Assembly: GCA_934446285.1 (NCBI GenBank)
Contig: CAKSEI010000001.1
Coordinates: forward strand, 1-64,000
Direction of reading: 5' to 3'
Origin: an uncultured Eubacteriales bacterium
GTDB taxonomy: Bacteria; Bacillota; Clostridia; Oscillospirales; CAG-272
Length of the DNA: 64,000 nt
In this document: positions 16,915-25,462 of the stretch, piece after piece
Layout: every line of letters begins with the position of its first letter
Position numbering within the stretch: the first letter of the stretch is position 1
The notes under the pieces: model-generated
What the model was told of the DNA's origin: nothing
The model's database searches: none
What the model saw: only the letters and a program-made list of their open reading frames with translations
Position numbers and translations under genes: made by a program

Positions 16915-16943
16915 TTGACAATCGGCGCTCTTTGTGTTAGACT
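16915..16943 (+). promoter_or_regulatory. Promoter of the leader peptide/ABC exporter unit
   Basis: TTGACA (16915-16920), 17-bp spacer, TAGACT (16938-16943). It is divergent from the riboswitch promoter, with about 50 bp between them. An untranslated stretch of about 75 nt with a small GCCGT/ACGGC hairpin follows. Confidence 0.65.
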
Positions 16944-17021
16944 GAAAGCGTAAATTACGGGCAATCAAAGACAGCGGAGATTTATCGCCGTGTCACGGCT
17001 TTTTCCCGCGGCGGGGTTAAG

Positions 17022-17117
17022 ATGATATTGCACAATTACAGCGGCAATTATTATAAAAATCGCACCGACATCGCTCTGTCGTATTCTCGTCATGCCCATC
17101 CGAATAAATTTCTCTGA
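17022..17117 (+). CDS. 31-aa leader or precursor peptide upstream of an ABC exporter
   Basis: The reading frame starts with ATG six nt after GGGG and encodes MILHNYSGNYYKNRTDIALS, then 11 more residues ending in NKFL. It is rich in Tyr, Asn and His and has no signal peptide. The stop is followed after one base by a terminator hairpin (17119-17148), and the exporter starts 32 bp later. Two readings fit. One is an attenuation leader sensed by a stalled ribosome, as upstream of bmrCD and many resistance genes. The other is a small exported peptide with its transporter. No modification enzyme is nearby, which favours the first. Confidence 0.5.
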   Translation: MILHNYSGNYYKNRTDIALSYSRHAHPNKFL

Positions 17118-17118
17118 A

Positions 17119-17148
17119 CAGGACACGCGCGTCGCGTCCTGTTTTTTT
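17119..17148 (+). terminator. Attenuator-like terminator between leader peptide and ABC exporter
   Basis: CAGGAC...GTCCTG stem with a GC-rich interior, followed by seven T. It lies inside the 5' region of the exporter transcript, so read-through must be regulated or partial for the exporter to be made from the promoter at 16915. Confidence 0.75.
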
Positions 17149-17180
17149 ACCCCGCAAAAACCCGCACGGAGGAAGAGGAC

Positions 17181-18944
17181 TTGAAGAAAAACAGATTTTT
17201 ATTCCTTTTGAAGCCGTTTTTCAAATACGGCAAAGGATATTTTCTGATAATGCTTATACTGCCCGTCATATGCAATGCGGTTTCCATACTCGTCTCCGTA
17301 TCGATGGACAAGCAGATAATCGACTCCATAATCGCGGGAAACGGCTTTGTATATACGATAAAAACGGCGCTTTTCTGGGAGGCACTCTTTGTTGGAGTTT
17401 TCATCGCCGACTCCTTTATCACGCTTAATCTGCAGAATGTTAATTACTACAAAATCACCTCGAAAATAACGGAGGATATCTATGATAAAGCTCTGCACAC
17501 CGATGTTGCAAACACGGATTTGCCGGGCTTTTACGACTCATATTCCTATACCGTAAGAGAATATCCGGGTCTTTCCCACGCAGCCCTCACGACTCTTTCT
17601 CAGATATGCGTCTCGGTTGTCGGCGTGGCTACGGTTTTCTCCGCCGTATCGTACCTGAGTTGGTTTGCCGTCCTGCTTACCGCGCTCTATGCGCTGACAA
17701 CAATTCCGCTCGACAGAAAAACAAGCGAGCTGTCCGCAGAAAGGCGCGAACAGATGAACTCCGCCTCCCGACGGCTCGGGTATATTCAAAAGCTGTTTTA
17801 TCAGAAGGAATATCTCTTCCCGTTCAGAATAACCGATTTCAGACGGCACGTGCTGCGGGATTTTCATGAGACTTATGAGAAAATAACATCTATCCAAAAG
17901 GAAAAAAATCTTAAGCTTTGTCTGATAACCGTTTTTCAGACCGTATATGCCCGCGCGATAACGCTCGTGATAATGGGCATATACATTCATCTCATAATTT
18001 CCGGCAAGCTGTCAATCGGTTCTTTTGTCGCGGTGATGTCGGCGACAAAAATCTTAAGGAGCATATTTCACAATTTCGCCGGTCACTACAGAAAGATACG
18101 CGAGCTGTGCCTATCGACAAACAAGATGTACGACTTCTTCAATGTTACACCGACCATAGAAAAGCCGGGCGGAAAAAGTCTCGTCTCTGCCGCATCGGGC
18201 GATTTTGAATTGAAGCTCTCTCAGGTATCTTTTCACTATCCGAACTCGGACAGAGGCGTAAAAAGCATCGACCTCTGCATAAAAAGCGGGCAGAAAACAG
18301 CAATAGTCGGAAAGAACGGCTCGGGGAAATCAACACTCGTCAAGCTGCTCCTGCGCCTTTACGCCCCCGACAGCGGCAGCATTACCCTTAATAATATACC
18401 TATAGAGGAATATGATATAAGCAACTACAGAAACTCTGTAGGAGTTGCGCTGCAGGACTCGCATATTTTCGCCTTTTCCGTCAGAGACAATCTGACAAGA
18501 TATTGCGACGTCGCAGACTCAGAGATGCTGAATGCGCTTGAAAAGCTGGATTTAAAAAATGTATGCGAGATAAGCCGCGGCGATCTGAACAGGCAGCTGA
18601 CAAGAGAGTTTTATGCGGACGGTATAGAGCTTTCCGGCGGTGAAAAGCAAAAAATCGCGATAGCGTCCGTTTTGGTGGGAATTTTTGATTTACTGATATT
18701 TGACGAGCCGACGAGCCAGCTCGACCCGATTTCCGAATACAATCTGAACAGCCTTATATTAAGTGAGTCAAATAAGAACGCGACGGTCATCATCTCACAC
18801 CGTCTGTCACTCGTTAAAAATGCCGACCTTATCCTCGTCATGAACGACGGGGAAATAGTCGAGCGCGGCACTCACGCCGATTTAATGCAAAAGGGAGGAC
18901 TCTACCGTGAAATGTACGAAAAGCAGGCAAGGGAGTACACCTGA
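17181..18944 (+). CDS. ABC exporter, fused permease and ATPase
   Basis: 587 aa. An exporter-type membrane domain of about six TMs (about 1-310) is fused to an ATPase domain with Walker A GKNGSGKST, Q-loop ALQDSHIF, signature LSGGEKQ, Walker B LLIFDEPTSQLD and H-loop ISHR. The start is TTG at 17181, nine nt after GGAGG; it gives MKKNRFLFLLKPFFKY. A homodimeric multidrug or peptide exporter is the expected role. The gene reads lower in GC (one counted 60-base stretch is 43%) than its neighbours, which may mean transfer. It is preceded by a leader peptide and attenuator and is not in an operon with its neighbours. Confidence 0.9.
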   Translation: MKKNRFLFLLKPFFKYGKGYFLIMLILPVICNAVSILVSVSMDKQIIDSIIAGNGFVYTIKTALFWEALFVGVFIADSFITLNLQNVNYYKITSKITEDIYDKALHTDVANTDLPGFYDSYSYTVREYPGLSHAALTTLSQICVSVVGVATVFSAVSYLSWFAVLLTALYALTTIPLDRKTSELSAERREQMNSASRRLGYIQKLFYQKEYLFPFRITDFRRHVLRDFHETYEKITSIQKEKNLKLCLITVFQTVYARAITLVIMGIYIHLIISGKLSIGSFVAVMSATKILRSIFHNFAGHYRKIRELCLSTNKMYDFFNVTPTIEKPGGKSLVSAASGDFELKLSQVSFHYPNSDRGVKSIDLCIKSGQKTAIVGKNGSGKSTLVKLLLRLYAPDSGSITLNNIPIEEYDISNYRNSVGVALQDSHIFAFSVRDNLTRYCDVADSEMLNALEKLDLKNVCEISRGDLNRQLTREFYADGIELSGGEKQKIAIASVLVGIFDLLIFDEPTSQLDPISEYNLNSLILSESNKNATVIISHRLSLVKNADLILVMNDGEIVERGTHADLMQKGGLYREMYEKQAREYT

Positions 18945-19001
18945 CCCCCTGCTCTGCTTTTCTCATAAAATTTTCGATTTTTTCAATATAATGCCTCGCG
19001 G

Positions 19002-21110
19002 TCAGGCGGTGAAGTCGAATACGGCTTTGCCGCCGTCAAGGCGCAGGCGCGCGTCAAAGCTGCCTCCCGTGCGTGCCGAGACAAAGCCCTCTATCTTTGA
19101 CGTGCTGCCGCTCTCGAGCAGCATTCTCATGTTAGAGGGAGATATGACCCTGCCGCATATCGTCATGCTCACGCCGAAACGGCAGCCCTCCTTATATCCT
19201 CTGCAGCCGTAGCCGAACTTCGTGCGCGTAACGGCATTCCCGCACAGCGGACACCTGCCCACCTCCTCGCCGTAAAAGCCGATATCCCTATCCTTTTCCG
19301 GCGGGACTTCTTTTTTCGCGAAAACCTCCGCTATCTCAGCGCGCGCAAGCGACACCGCGTCGTCGACGCTGCTCTCACCCCTGAAAACGCGCTTGAGCGC
19401 CTTGCCCATTTCGCTTGTCTTATATTTATCCATATTTATATTCATGCGCCCGAGCGACTCTATCAGATACTCGCCCGCGGGCAGGATGGTATAGACATCC
19501 TTTTTCAGCTGAATATATCCGCTCTTGCGCGCGTTCTCGATTATGCCCGTGCGCGTTGCCTCCGTGCCCAGCTCAAGTCCCTCGAAAAGCGCGCGGTAAT
19601 CCTCGCTGTCGTCCGTCTCCGCGCCCTCCTCCGTGTCGCGCAGACGGGCTTTATCCTCTCTGAAAGGATTTTTTAAATAATTATTAAGCGTCTCTATGGT
19701 ATAGTGCTTGGGCGGGCTTGTCTGTTTTTCCTCCGCACGAAAATCGACATTTACGCTGTCTCCCCGCGAAAGGGCTGGCAGAATTTTATCCTTTGTCGGG
19801 CAGTCGTCGAACTTCGTCCACCCCTGCTCGACTATGACCGTACCCTTGAGAGTGAACTCCTCGTCCGCACACCTTACCGTCACCGTTGTGCGGTCGGCTA
19901 CGCAGTCGCGCGAGCAAAAGACCGCCGTAAAGCGACTTAAGACCGCGGCGTAGACTAACTTCTCCCTGTCGGTCAGTCGCGCGGGGTCGGGGAACTTATA
20001 TGTCGGGGTGAGCGCCGAATGGCTCTCTATCTTTGAGTCGTCGAAAATGCTCTTGCCGTCCTTGAATGTCACGGGATAGCCCTTGCCCGCGACGACGGAA
20101 ATTATGCTGCGTATCTTGTCCTTTTCCGCCGTGGCAAGATACTCGGAATTCGTTCGCGGATAGGTGAGATACCCGTCCTCATACAGCTTTTGCGTCAGGG
20201 CAAGCGACTCGTCCATCGGCATTTTGTACTTTTTGCCGAGATAATTCTGCAATTTCGAGAGCGAATAGAGCTTGCCCGGCTTTATCACGTCTCTTTTTTT
20301 CTTTACCGATGTGACCACTGCTCCCGCCGCATTGTACTTCTCGCACAGGGCGCGCGCCTCATCCGCCTTTTCGCGCGGGAATTTATTTTTACTCGTAAGC
20401 TCAACCGTTATTCCGTTCGTCTGAGCCTTTGAGACTGCGGCATAGTATATGTCGGGCTTGAAATTCCGTATGCTCATGTCGCGCTCGTAGATTGCGCGGA
20501 CGATGGGCACGATGACCCTGCCGACACGTAAGAGCGTACCCGTGCGCAGAGTCGCATAACGCGTCAGATTGACCCCGTAAAGCCAATCGGTAAACGTGCG
20601 TGCATAGCCCTCTCCCGCAAGCAGGTCGTACTCCTTCTCGTCCTTCAGCGCCTCCGCCGACTCCCTTATCGTCTCGGGTGTCTGGTCGGGCAGCCACATG
20701 CGCGTGCGCCTCTTGCCCGTGACACCCGTTTTATCTATGCACAGCCTTATTATTATCTCTCCCTCGCGGTCGGCGTCTCCCGCATTGACTATCTCGTCAA
20801 CGTCATCGCGCAGGCAGAGCTTTTTTATTATATTAAACTGTCTCTCAATACCGTCGTCCGCCCGTCCGTCCGCGCCCGATCGCAGCTTATAGTCGAATTT
20901 CTCTGGAAAGCAGGGCAGATTGTCCATGCACCACCTGCCGCTCCCGCTCGGTGAATAATGCTCGATATCCTCGAGCGAAAAGAGGTGTCCGAATGCCCAC
21001 GTGACGATATATCCGCCGCCCTCGAGGCAGCCGTCTCGGCGCGTGCGTGCGCCGAGTGCGGCAGCGATATTGCGGCCGAGAGACGGCTTTTCCGCTATTA
21101 TCAGCTTCAT
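19002..21110 (-). CDS. topB: DNA topoisomerase III-type enzyme (type IA)
   Basis: 702 aa. The Toprim domain carries EKPS (7-10) and DADREGE (112-118); the catalytic tyrosine is Y317 in LTYPRTNSEYL. The cleavage-domain strand LRVGRVIVPIVRAI replaces the more common LSVGRVQTPTL. A C-terminal zinc ribbon (CPLCGN...C...C) and a Topo III-type tail follow. It relaxes or decatenates single-stranded DNA regions. The ATG overlaps the stop of the upstream membrane-protein gene by 4 bp. The enzyme could be the chromosomal housekeeping copy; no plasmid or ICE genes are near. Confidence 0.92.
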   Translation of the reverse strand: MKLIIAEKPSLGRNIAAALGARTRRDGCLEGGGYIVTWAFGHLFSLEDIEHYSPSGSGRWCMDNLPCFPEKFDYKLRSGADGRADDGIERQFNIIKKLCLRDDVDEIVNAGDADREGEIIIRLCIDKTGVTGKRRTRMWLPDQTPETIRESAEALKDEKEYDLLAGEGYARTFTDWLYGVNLTRYATLRTGTLLRVGRVIVPIVRAIYERDMSIRNFKPDIYYAAVSKAQTNGITVELTSKNKFPREKADEARALCEKYNAAGAVVTSVKKKRDVIKPGKLYSLSKLQNYLGKKYKMPMDESLALTQKLYEDGYLTYPRTNSEYLATAEKDKIRSIISVVAGKGYPVTFKDGKSIFDDSKIESHSALTPTYKFPDPARLTDREKLVYAAVLSRFTAVFCSRDCVADRTTVTVRCADEEFTLKGTVIVEQGWTKFDDCPTKDKILPALSRGDSVNVDFRAEEKQTSPPKHYTIETLNNYLKNPFREDKARLRDTEEGAETDDSEDYRALFEGLELGTEATRTGIIENARKSGYIQLKKDVYTILPAGEYLIESLGRMNINMDKYKTSEMGKALKRVFRGESSVDDAVSLARAEIAEVFAKKEVPPEKDRDIGFYGEEVGRCPLCGNAVTRTKFGYGCRGYKEGCRFGVSMTICGRVISPSNMRMLLESGSTSKIEGFVSARTGGSFDARLRLDGGKAVFDFTA

Positions 21111-21826
21111 GTGTTTTTCTCCGATTTTTCCGTACAGTCAAATAACCGTGCAAAGCGCGGGAAGAGCGGGCGCGGCTGCATTCTGCTGCGGAAGAGTTTA
21201 TCGAAAAGTCCGATTGCCGTGCCGTTGACGGGCGTGACAAGCACAGTTCCTATGCCTATGCCGCGTATTCCGCCGAAAAAGGCAAGTGACATCACAAGCG
21301 CGAGCACGAAAAAAGAAAGATCGAACGCAGTTTTGAACTTTGAGAGCGAGATACCGTACCTGCCGCTCACGCCCTTTACAAACATATCGTTTACCTGCGG
21401 CGGCAGATACGTATTAAAGCCGAGCGCGACGGCGAAGGCGGTGAGCAGCGCTCCCGCGGCGAACAGCGCAATTCTCACGGGCATATCCGTGCTGCCGGGA
21501 GCGGTGCGCGTCGGGTCGAGCAGGGGAAGCACGGCACGCCATACATCGAGCACCGCGCCGTATATTATACAGGTAGCAAATGAGAAAAGATAGGGCAGGC
21601 GGAAGCCTTTCATAACCGCACAGAAAAGCACAAACAAAAGCGCCTGAACGATATACTCTCCCCTGCCGAACGATATAAAATCAAAGCGCAGGCTCAGTAT
21701 ATACGGCGGCGCAACTATCATGGAAACACCGAAGTCCGCCGCGGCGGTCATGGCGACGCCGAGCGACAGCAGCGTTATCGCGATTATGTATACAGCCTCC
21801 GACGGGACTCTTAACTTCCTTTCCAT
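21107..21826 (-). CDS. YczE/DUF6198-like membrane protein
   Basis: 239 aa, five or six TMs. The N-terminal pattern LSLGVAMTAAADFGVSMIVAPPYIL is typical of the YczE/YitT-like DUF6198 group, and the C-terminal half has RGIGIGTVLVTPVNG. Function is unknown. It is the first gene of a two-gene unit with topB, overlapping it by 4 bp, with GGAGG before its ATG. Confidence 0.75.
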   Translation of the reverse strand: MERKLRVPSEAVYIIAITLLSLGVAMTAAADFGVSMIVAPPYILSLRFDFISFGRGEYIVQALLFVLFCAVMKGFRLPYLFSFATCIIYGAVLDVWRAVLPLLDPTRTAPGSTDMPVRIALFAAGALLTAFAVALGFNTYLPPQVNDMFVKGVSGRYGISLSKFKTAFDLSFFVLALVMSLAFFGGIRGIGIGTVLVTPVNGTAIGLFDKLFRSRMQPRPLFPRFARLFDCTEKSEKNT

Positions 21827-21914
21827 CCGATTTTCCTCCGTATGTCAAAAACGTATATATTATAGCAGAAACGCGCGGTTTTGACAAGCTCCGGACGCAA
21901 AAGCGGACGCACGC

Positions 21915-21947
21915 AAAAAAGAGAAACCCCCGTAGCGGGGATTTCTC
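21915..21947 (-). terminator. Terminator of the RNase J gene (probably bidirectional)
   Basis: GAGAAA-t-CCCCG pairs with CGGGG-g-TTTCTC, flanked by A-run and T-run on both sides. It lies between the end of rnj and the start of the YczE-like gene. Confidence 0.85.
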
Positions 21948-22013
21948 TTTTTTTACAGCCGCGTACCGCTCTTCGCAAAAAGCGAAAACGGAACGGGTCA
22001 TATCAGACAAAGC

Positions 22014-23717
22014 TCAGATATTCATGATAATGGGTAAAATCATCGGGCGGCGCTTTGTCTTTTGGTATATAGCACGAGACAGCTCTTCCTTTACCGCATT
22101 CTTCATCTGATTCCAATCCTGCTTGCCGTGAGAAAGGCAATTGTCTATAGCGCCCGAGGCAATTTCACGCAGCTCGTTTATCAGCTCTTCGTTTTCGCGC
22201 ACATATACAAATCCGCGTGAAACAACGTCCGGTCCCGACACCACGTCCATATACGCCGTGTCGACCGTCGCGACGACTACTATAAGTCCGTCCTCCGAGA
22301 GGTGCTTTCTGTCGCGCAGGACGATATTTCCGACGTCTCCGACACCCAGTCCGTCAACAAGGATGTTGCCCGCCTGCTCCGTGCCGGCAAAGCGCGCACC
22401 CTTTCTGTCTATCTCTATTACCTTTCCTATATCGGAGACAAACACATGATCGGGGCGCATCCCCATCTCGCACGCAAGCTCCTTGTGCGCGTTAAGATGC
22501 TTATACTCGCCGTGAACCGGCATGAAATACTTCGGACAGACGAGCGCGTGCATGAGCTTCAGCTCCTCGACGCAGGCGTGTCCCGAAACGTGAACCGAAA
22601 CGGACGGGTCGCGGAATACCGATATGCCGCGGCGCGACAGTTCATTTACTATATTTCCGACGAGCTTTTCGTTTCCGGGTATCGGATGAGCGGAGATGAC
22701 GACAAGGTCGGAAACTCCGAGCTGCACCTTTTCATGTCCCGAATATGCCATGCGGTAGAGTGCAGACATAGGCTCGCCCTGGCTGCCCGTGGATATTATC
22801 GTTAACTTCTCGGGCGGGTATTTTTTTATCTCAGATATGTCAATAAGAGTTCCCTCGGGGATGTGCATATAGCCGAGGTCGATTGCCGCCGAGACTATAT
22901 TTAGTATGCTCCTGCCCGTCACGGCAACCTTGCGCCCGTAGCGCGCGGAGGAGTCGATTATCTGCTGCACTCTGTGGACATTGCTTGAGAATGTCGCTAT
23001 CACTATGCGCTTGTCCGGGTGGCGCATGAATATCGTATCAAGGCTTCTGCCTATGCTCTTCTCCGACGGAGTGTAGCCCTCGCGCTCGACGTTCGTCGAC
23101 TCGCACATGAGCATGATTACTCCCTTCCTCCCTATCTCGCCGAGGCGCGCAAGGTCGGTTATCTCGCCGTCGACGGGAGTATAATCAACCTTGAAGTCGC
23201 CCGAATGCACGAGATATCCGAGCGGAGTCTTTATAGCAAGTGCGCACGCGTCGGCAATGGAATGGTTTACATGTATAAATTCGACGGTCATCTTGCCCGC
23301 CTCGATAACATCTCCCGCCTGAACGCATATAAGCTCGGGCTGATAGTCGTATGTATGCTCGGAGAGCTTGCCGGAAATTATTCCGAGGGTTAATTTCGTG
23401 CCGTATACCGGGACGTGCAGGTCGCGCAGCACGTACGGCAGCGCTCCTATATGATCCTCATGTCCGTGGGTTATGAATATGCCGCGTATCCTGTCCTGAC
23501 GCTCTATCAAGTAGGTTACGTCGGGTATAACGCAGTCGATGCCGAGCATATCGTCGTCGGGAAATCCCATGCCGCAGTCGACGACTATTATATCCTCGTC
23601 GCACTCTATGACGGTCATATTCTTACCTATCTCGGAAAGTCCTCCGAGAGAAAGAATTCTTATCTTACTGTTGCTTCGGGGCATTCCCGTGCGTTTTTTT
23701 CTTGTTTTGTATGCCAT
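22014..23717 (-). CDS. rnj: Ribonuclease J
   Basis: 567 aa. A metallo-beta-lactamase domain with HGHEDHIGALP, a VNHSIADA strand and HSGDFKVD is followed by the beta-CASP region and the C-terminal domain. RNase J is a 5'-3' exoribonuclease and endonuclease central to mRNA decay in Firmicutes. The ATG at 23717 is chosen because GGAAAGG lies upstream and the protein begins MAYKTRKKRTG; a longer in-frame start would lie in the untranslated leader. A consensus promoter at 23868-23896 gives a leader of about 145 nt that contains a long stem-loop. Confidence 0.95.
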   Translation of the reverse strand: MAYKTRKKRTGMPRSNSKIRILSLGGLSEIGKNMTVIECDEDIIVVDCGMGFPDDDMLGIDCVIPDVTYLIERQDRIRGIFITHGHEDHIGALPYVLRDLHVPVYGTKLTLGIISGKLSEHTYDYQPELICVQAGDVIEAGKMTVEFIHVNHSIADACALAIKTPLGYLVHSGDFKVDYTPVDGEITDLARLGEIGRKGVIMLMCESTNVEREGYTPSEKSIGRSLDTIFMRHPDKRIVIATFSSNVHRVQQIIDSSARYGRKVAVTGRSILNIVSAAIDLGYMHIPEGTLIDISEIKKYPPEKLTIISTGSQGEPMSALYRMAYSGHEKVQLGVSDLVVISAHPIPGNEKLVGNIVNELSRRGISVFRDPSVSVHVSGHACVEELKLMHALVCPKYFMPVHGEYKHLNAHKELACEMGMRPDHVFVSDIGKVIEIDRKGARFAGTEQAGNILVDGLGVGDVGNIVLRDRKHLSEDGLIVVVATVDTAYMDVVSGPDVVSRGFVYVRENEELINELREIASGAIDNCLSHGKQDWNQMKNAVKEELSRAIYQKTKRRPMILPIIMNI

Positions 23718-23795
23718 ATTTTCCTTTCCCGCACGCAAAAAAACGTGCTTACGTATGTAATCACTGATAAGAAATATATTTACCGGACGCGTAGG

Positions 23796-23831
23796 AGAGC
23801 GCACAAGGCGATCGCGTGACAACTCTCCTGT
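23796..23831 (-). other. Stem-loop in the rnj 5' leader
   Basis: AGGAGAG pairs with CTCTCCT with a GC-rich interior loop. It sits in the leader between promoter and gene. A role in autoregulation by RNase J is conceivable but not shown. Confidence 0.4.
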
Positions 23832-23867
23832 CCGATATTTTATCCGTTCTTTTTACATCCTAAATAT

Positions 23868-23896
23868 ATTGTACCACATACGGGAGGGTTTGTCAA
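23868..23896 (-). promoter_or_regulatory. Promoter of rnj
   Basis: TTGACA (23891-23896) and TACAAT (23868-23873) on the minus strand with a 17-bp spacer. The -35 box is 11 bp past the end of the 93-aa gene. Confidence 0.75.
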
Positions 23897-23907
23897 TCCC
23901 GCATATC

Positions 23908-24189
23908 TTAAATCGCCGCACGCAGCAGCAAAACCGCCGCAGCACCCGCGAAAGCTCCCGCCGCAAAGAGAACTGCGCGTATCAACCTCTCGCGCACGGG
24001 CAGCCCCTCGCGCGTGAAGTAGCCGGATATCAGATTGTCGTTTACTATCCTGTTCGCCTCGCGTATCATCTCGGTCTCCGAGGCACACGCCGAGCGCGGA
24101 ATTTTATCCTTTATTATAAAATATACCTCGTCAAAAAATTCCGAGCCCGTGTTGCGCAGCATGAGTATCTTCTTCTGACAGCTTTTCAT
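23908..24189 (-). CDS. Small conserved-looking membrane protein
   Basis: 93 aa. The N-terminal part (MLRNTGSEFFDEVYFIIKD, about 10-28) looks like a conserved motif, a helix follows, and one TM lies at the C terminus (about 70-90). The ATG is preceded by GAGGTGAG. I recall similar short tail-anchored proteins in Clostridia but cannot name a family. It lies between rnj and asnA on the same strand, behind the asnA terminator. Confidence 0.65.
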   Translation of the reverse strand: MKSCQKKILMLRNTGSEFFDEVYFIIKDKIPRSACASETEMIREANRIVNDNLISGYFTREGLPVRERLIRAVLFAAGAFAGAAAVLLLRAAI

Positions 24190-24217
24190 CTTCTCACCTC
24201 ACGATAATCTTTGACAT

Positions 24218-24270
24218 AAAAAAAGTGCCGTATTCACGGCGAAAAGAAAAACTTTCCGCCGCGATACGGC
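24218..24270 (-). terminator. Terminator downstream of asnA
   Basis: A long hairpin (GCCGTAT...ATACGGC with an inner CGCCG/CGGCG part) is followed by TTTTTTT on the minus strand. A repeat fragment (24296-24377) separates it from the asnA stop. Confidence 0.8.
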
Positions 24271-24295
24271 GTTTCGGCAGGTATATTGAATAGAT

Positions 24296-24377
24296 TTTTG
24301 CAAAAGAAATCACGCAATCCTTTAAAAAGGCTCGACCCGAATTTCTGATAAGGGGGTAAGCGAGGGCGCTTCCTATA
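24296..24377. repeat. Family A repeat fragment abutting the asnA stop codon
   Basis: It carries 'cctttaaaaaggctcgaccc', 'gataaggggg' and 'cttcctatactaaagc', the same modules as at 32262 and 52733. It ends exactly at the asnA stop. Confidence 0.6.
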
Positions 24378-25385
24378 CTAAAGCAGCGGTATGCCCGCCT
24401 GCTCGCAGGCGTTTACCGTCTGCGTATCCCATATGCTCGACTGAACCTCGCCTATGTGCGCGCAGCCCATAAGCAGCATACAAAGTCTCGACTGCCCTAT
24501 ACCTCCGCCTATGGTAAGCGGCAGCTCGCCAGAGAGCAGCATCCTGTGAAAAGGCAGATCGCGCCGCTCCTCACATCCCGCCTCGCGCAGCTGGGACGCA
24601 AGCGAGCTTTCGTCTACGCGTATGCCCATGCTCGACACCTCAAAGGCGCAGTCGAGGGTATCGTTCCAAAAGATTATATCTCCGTTGAGTGTCCAGTCGT
24701 CATAGTCGGGCGCGCGTCCGTCATGGCGTAAGCCGGACGGCAGGAGTCCGCCTATCTGCATTATAAACGCCGTTTTATGCTCGCGCAGGTACTCGTTCTC
24801 GCGTTCCTTCGGCGTGAGCGTCGGGTACATATTCTCAAGCTCGGTCGTCGTCACGAAAGATATATCCCGGCAGAGGTTTGACGGCAGCGCGGGAAATCGC
24901 GTATGCAGCTTGTCCGAAACCATGCATATTGCATTAACGATACTGCGAACCGTACTCTTAAGGTACTCTGTATTCCTGTCATCGCGGGAAATAACCTTTT
25001 CCCAGTCCCATTGGTCGACGTATACGGAGTGCAGATTGTCAAGCTCCTCGTCGCGGCGAATGGCGTTCATGTCCGTATAAAGCCCCTGATGCATACGGAA
25101 ACCGTATCTGTAGAGCGCAAGCCTCTTCCACTTCGCGAGTGAATGCACCACCTGCGCATTCTCTCCGACAGCGGGTATGTCAAAGTCAACGGGGCGCTCG
25201 TAACCGTTCAGGTCATCATTTATGCCCGACGAGCCGGAGACGAAAAGGGGCGCGGAAACGCGCTTCAGTCCGAGAACCTCGGACAGCTCCGTCTCAAATT
25301 GCTGTTTTATAAACTGTATGGCGCGCTGAGTATCGTATCTGTTCAGGCGCGGCGAATATCCCTCGGGGATGATTATTTTATTCAT
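24378..25385 (-). CDS. asnA: Aspartate--ammonia ligase (asparagine synthetase A)
   Basis: 335 aa, full length. It makes asparagine from aspartate and ammonia with ATP. Motifs of the class II tRNA-synthetase-like fold are present: VSAPLFVSGSSGINDDLNG (44-62), LHSVYVDQWDWEKV (118-131) and GGGIGQSRLCMLLM near 300. GGAG lies six nt before the ATG. It has its own promoter (25414-25442). The leader is too short for a T-box. Confidence 0.96.
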   Translation of the reverse strand: MNKIIIPEGYSPRLNRYDTQRAIQFIKQQFETELSEVLGLKRVSAPLFVSGSSGINDDLNGYERPVDFDIPAVGENAQVVHSLAKWKRLALYRYGFRMHQGLYTDMNAIRRDEELDNLHSVYVDQWDWEKVISRDDRNTEYLKSTVRSIVNAICMVSDKLHTRFPALPSNLCRDISFVTTTELENMYPTLTPKERENEYLREHKTAFIMQIGGLLPSGLRHDGRAPDYDDWTLNGDIIFWNDTLDCAFEVSSMGIRVDESSLASQLREAGCEERRDLPFHRMLLSGELPLTIGGGIGQSRLCMLLMGCAHIGEVQSSIWDTQTVNACEQAGIPLL

Positions 25386-25413
25386 TGTAGCTCCGCAAAT
25401 AAAAATATAAGAT

Positions 25414-25442
25414 ATTTTACCACATTAAAGCGTCGATGTCAA
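25414..25442 (-). promoter_or_regulatory. Promoter of asnA
   Basis: TTGACA (25437-25442) and TAAAAT (25414-25419) on the minus strand, 17-bp spacer. Confidence 0.75.
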
Positions 25443-25462
25443 TGTGCGGCGGACAAAAGGCT

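Noticed and set aside
17199..17498. 99-codon frame antisense to the ABC exporter N terminus
   Set aside because: Antisense to a well-supported exporter, with no start signals.
25386..25462. T-box riboswitch upstream of asnA
   Set aside because: The leader is under 30 nt after the predicted promoter, too short for a T-box, and no TGGN motif with terminator is seen.
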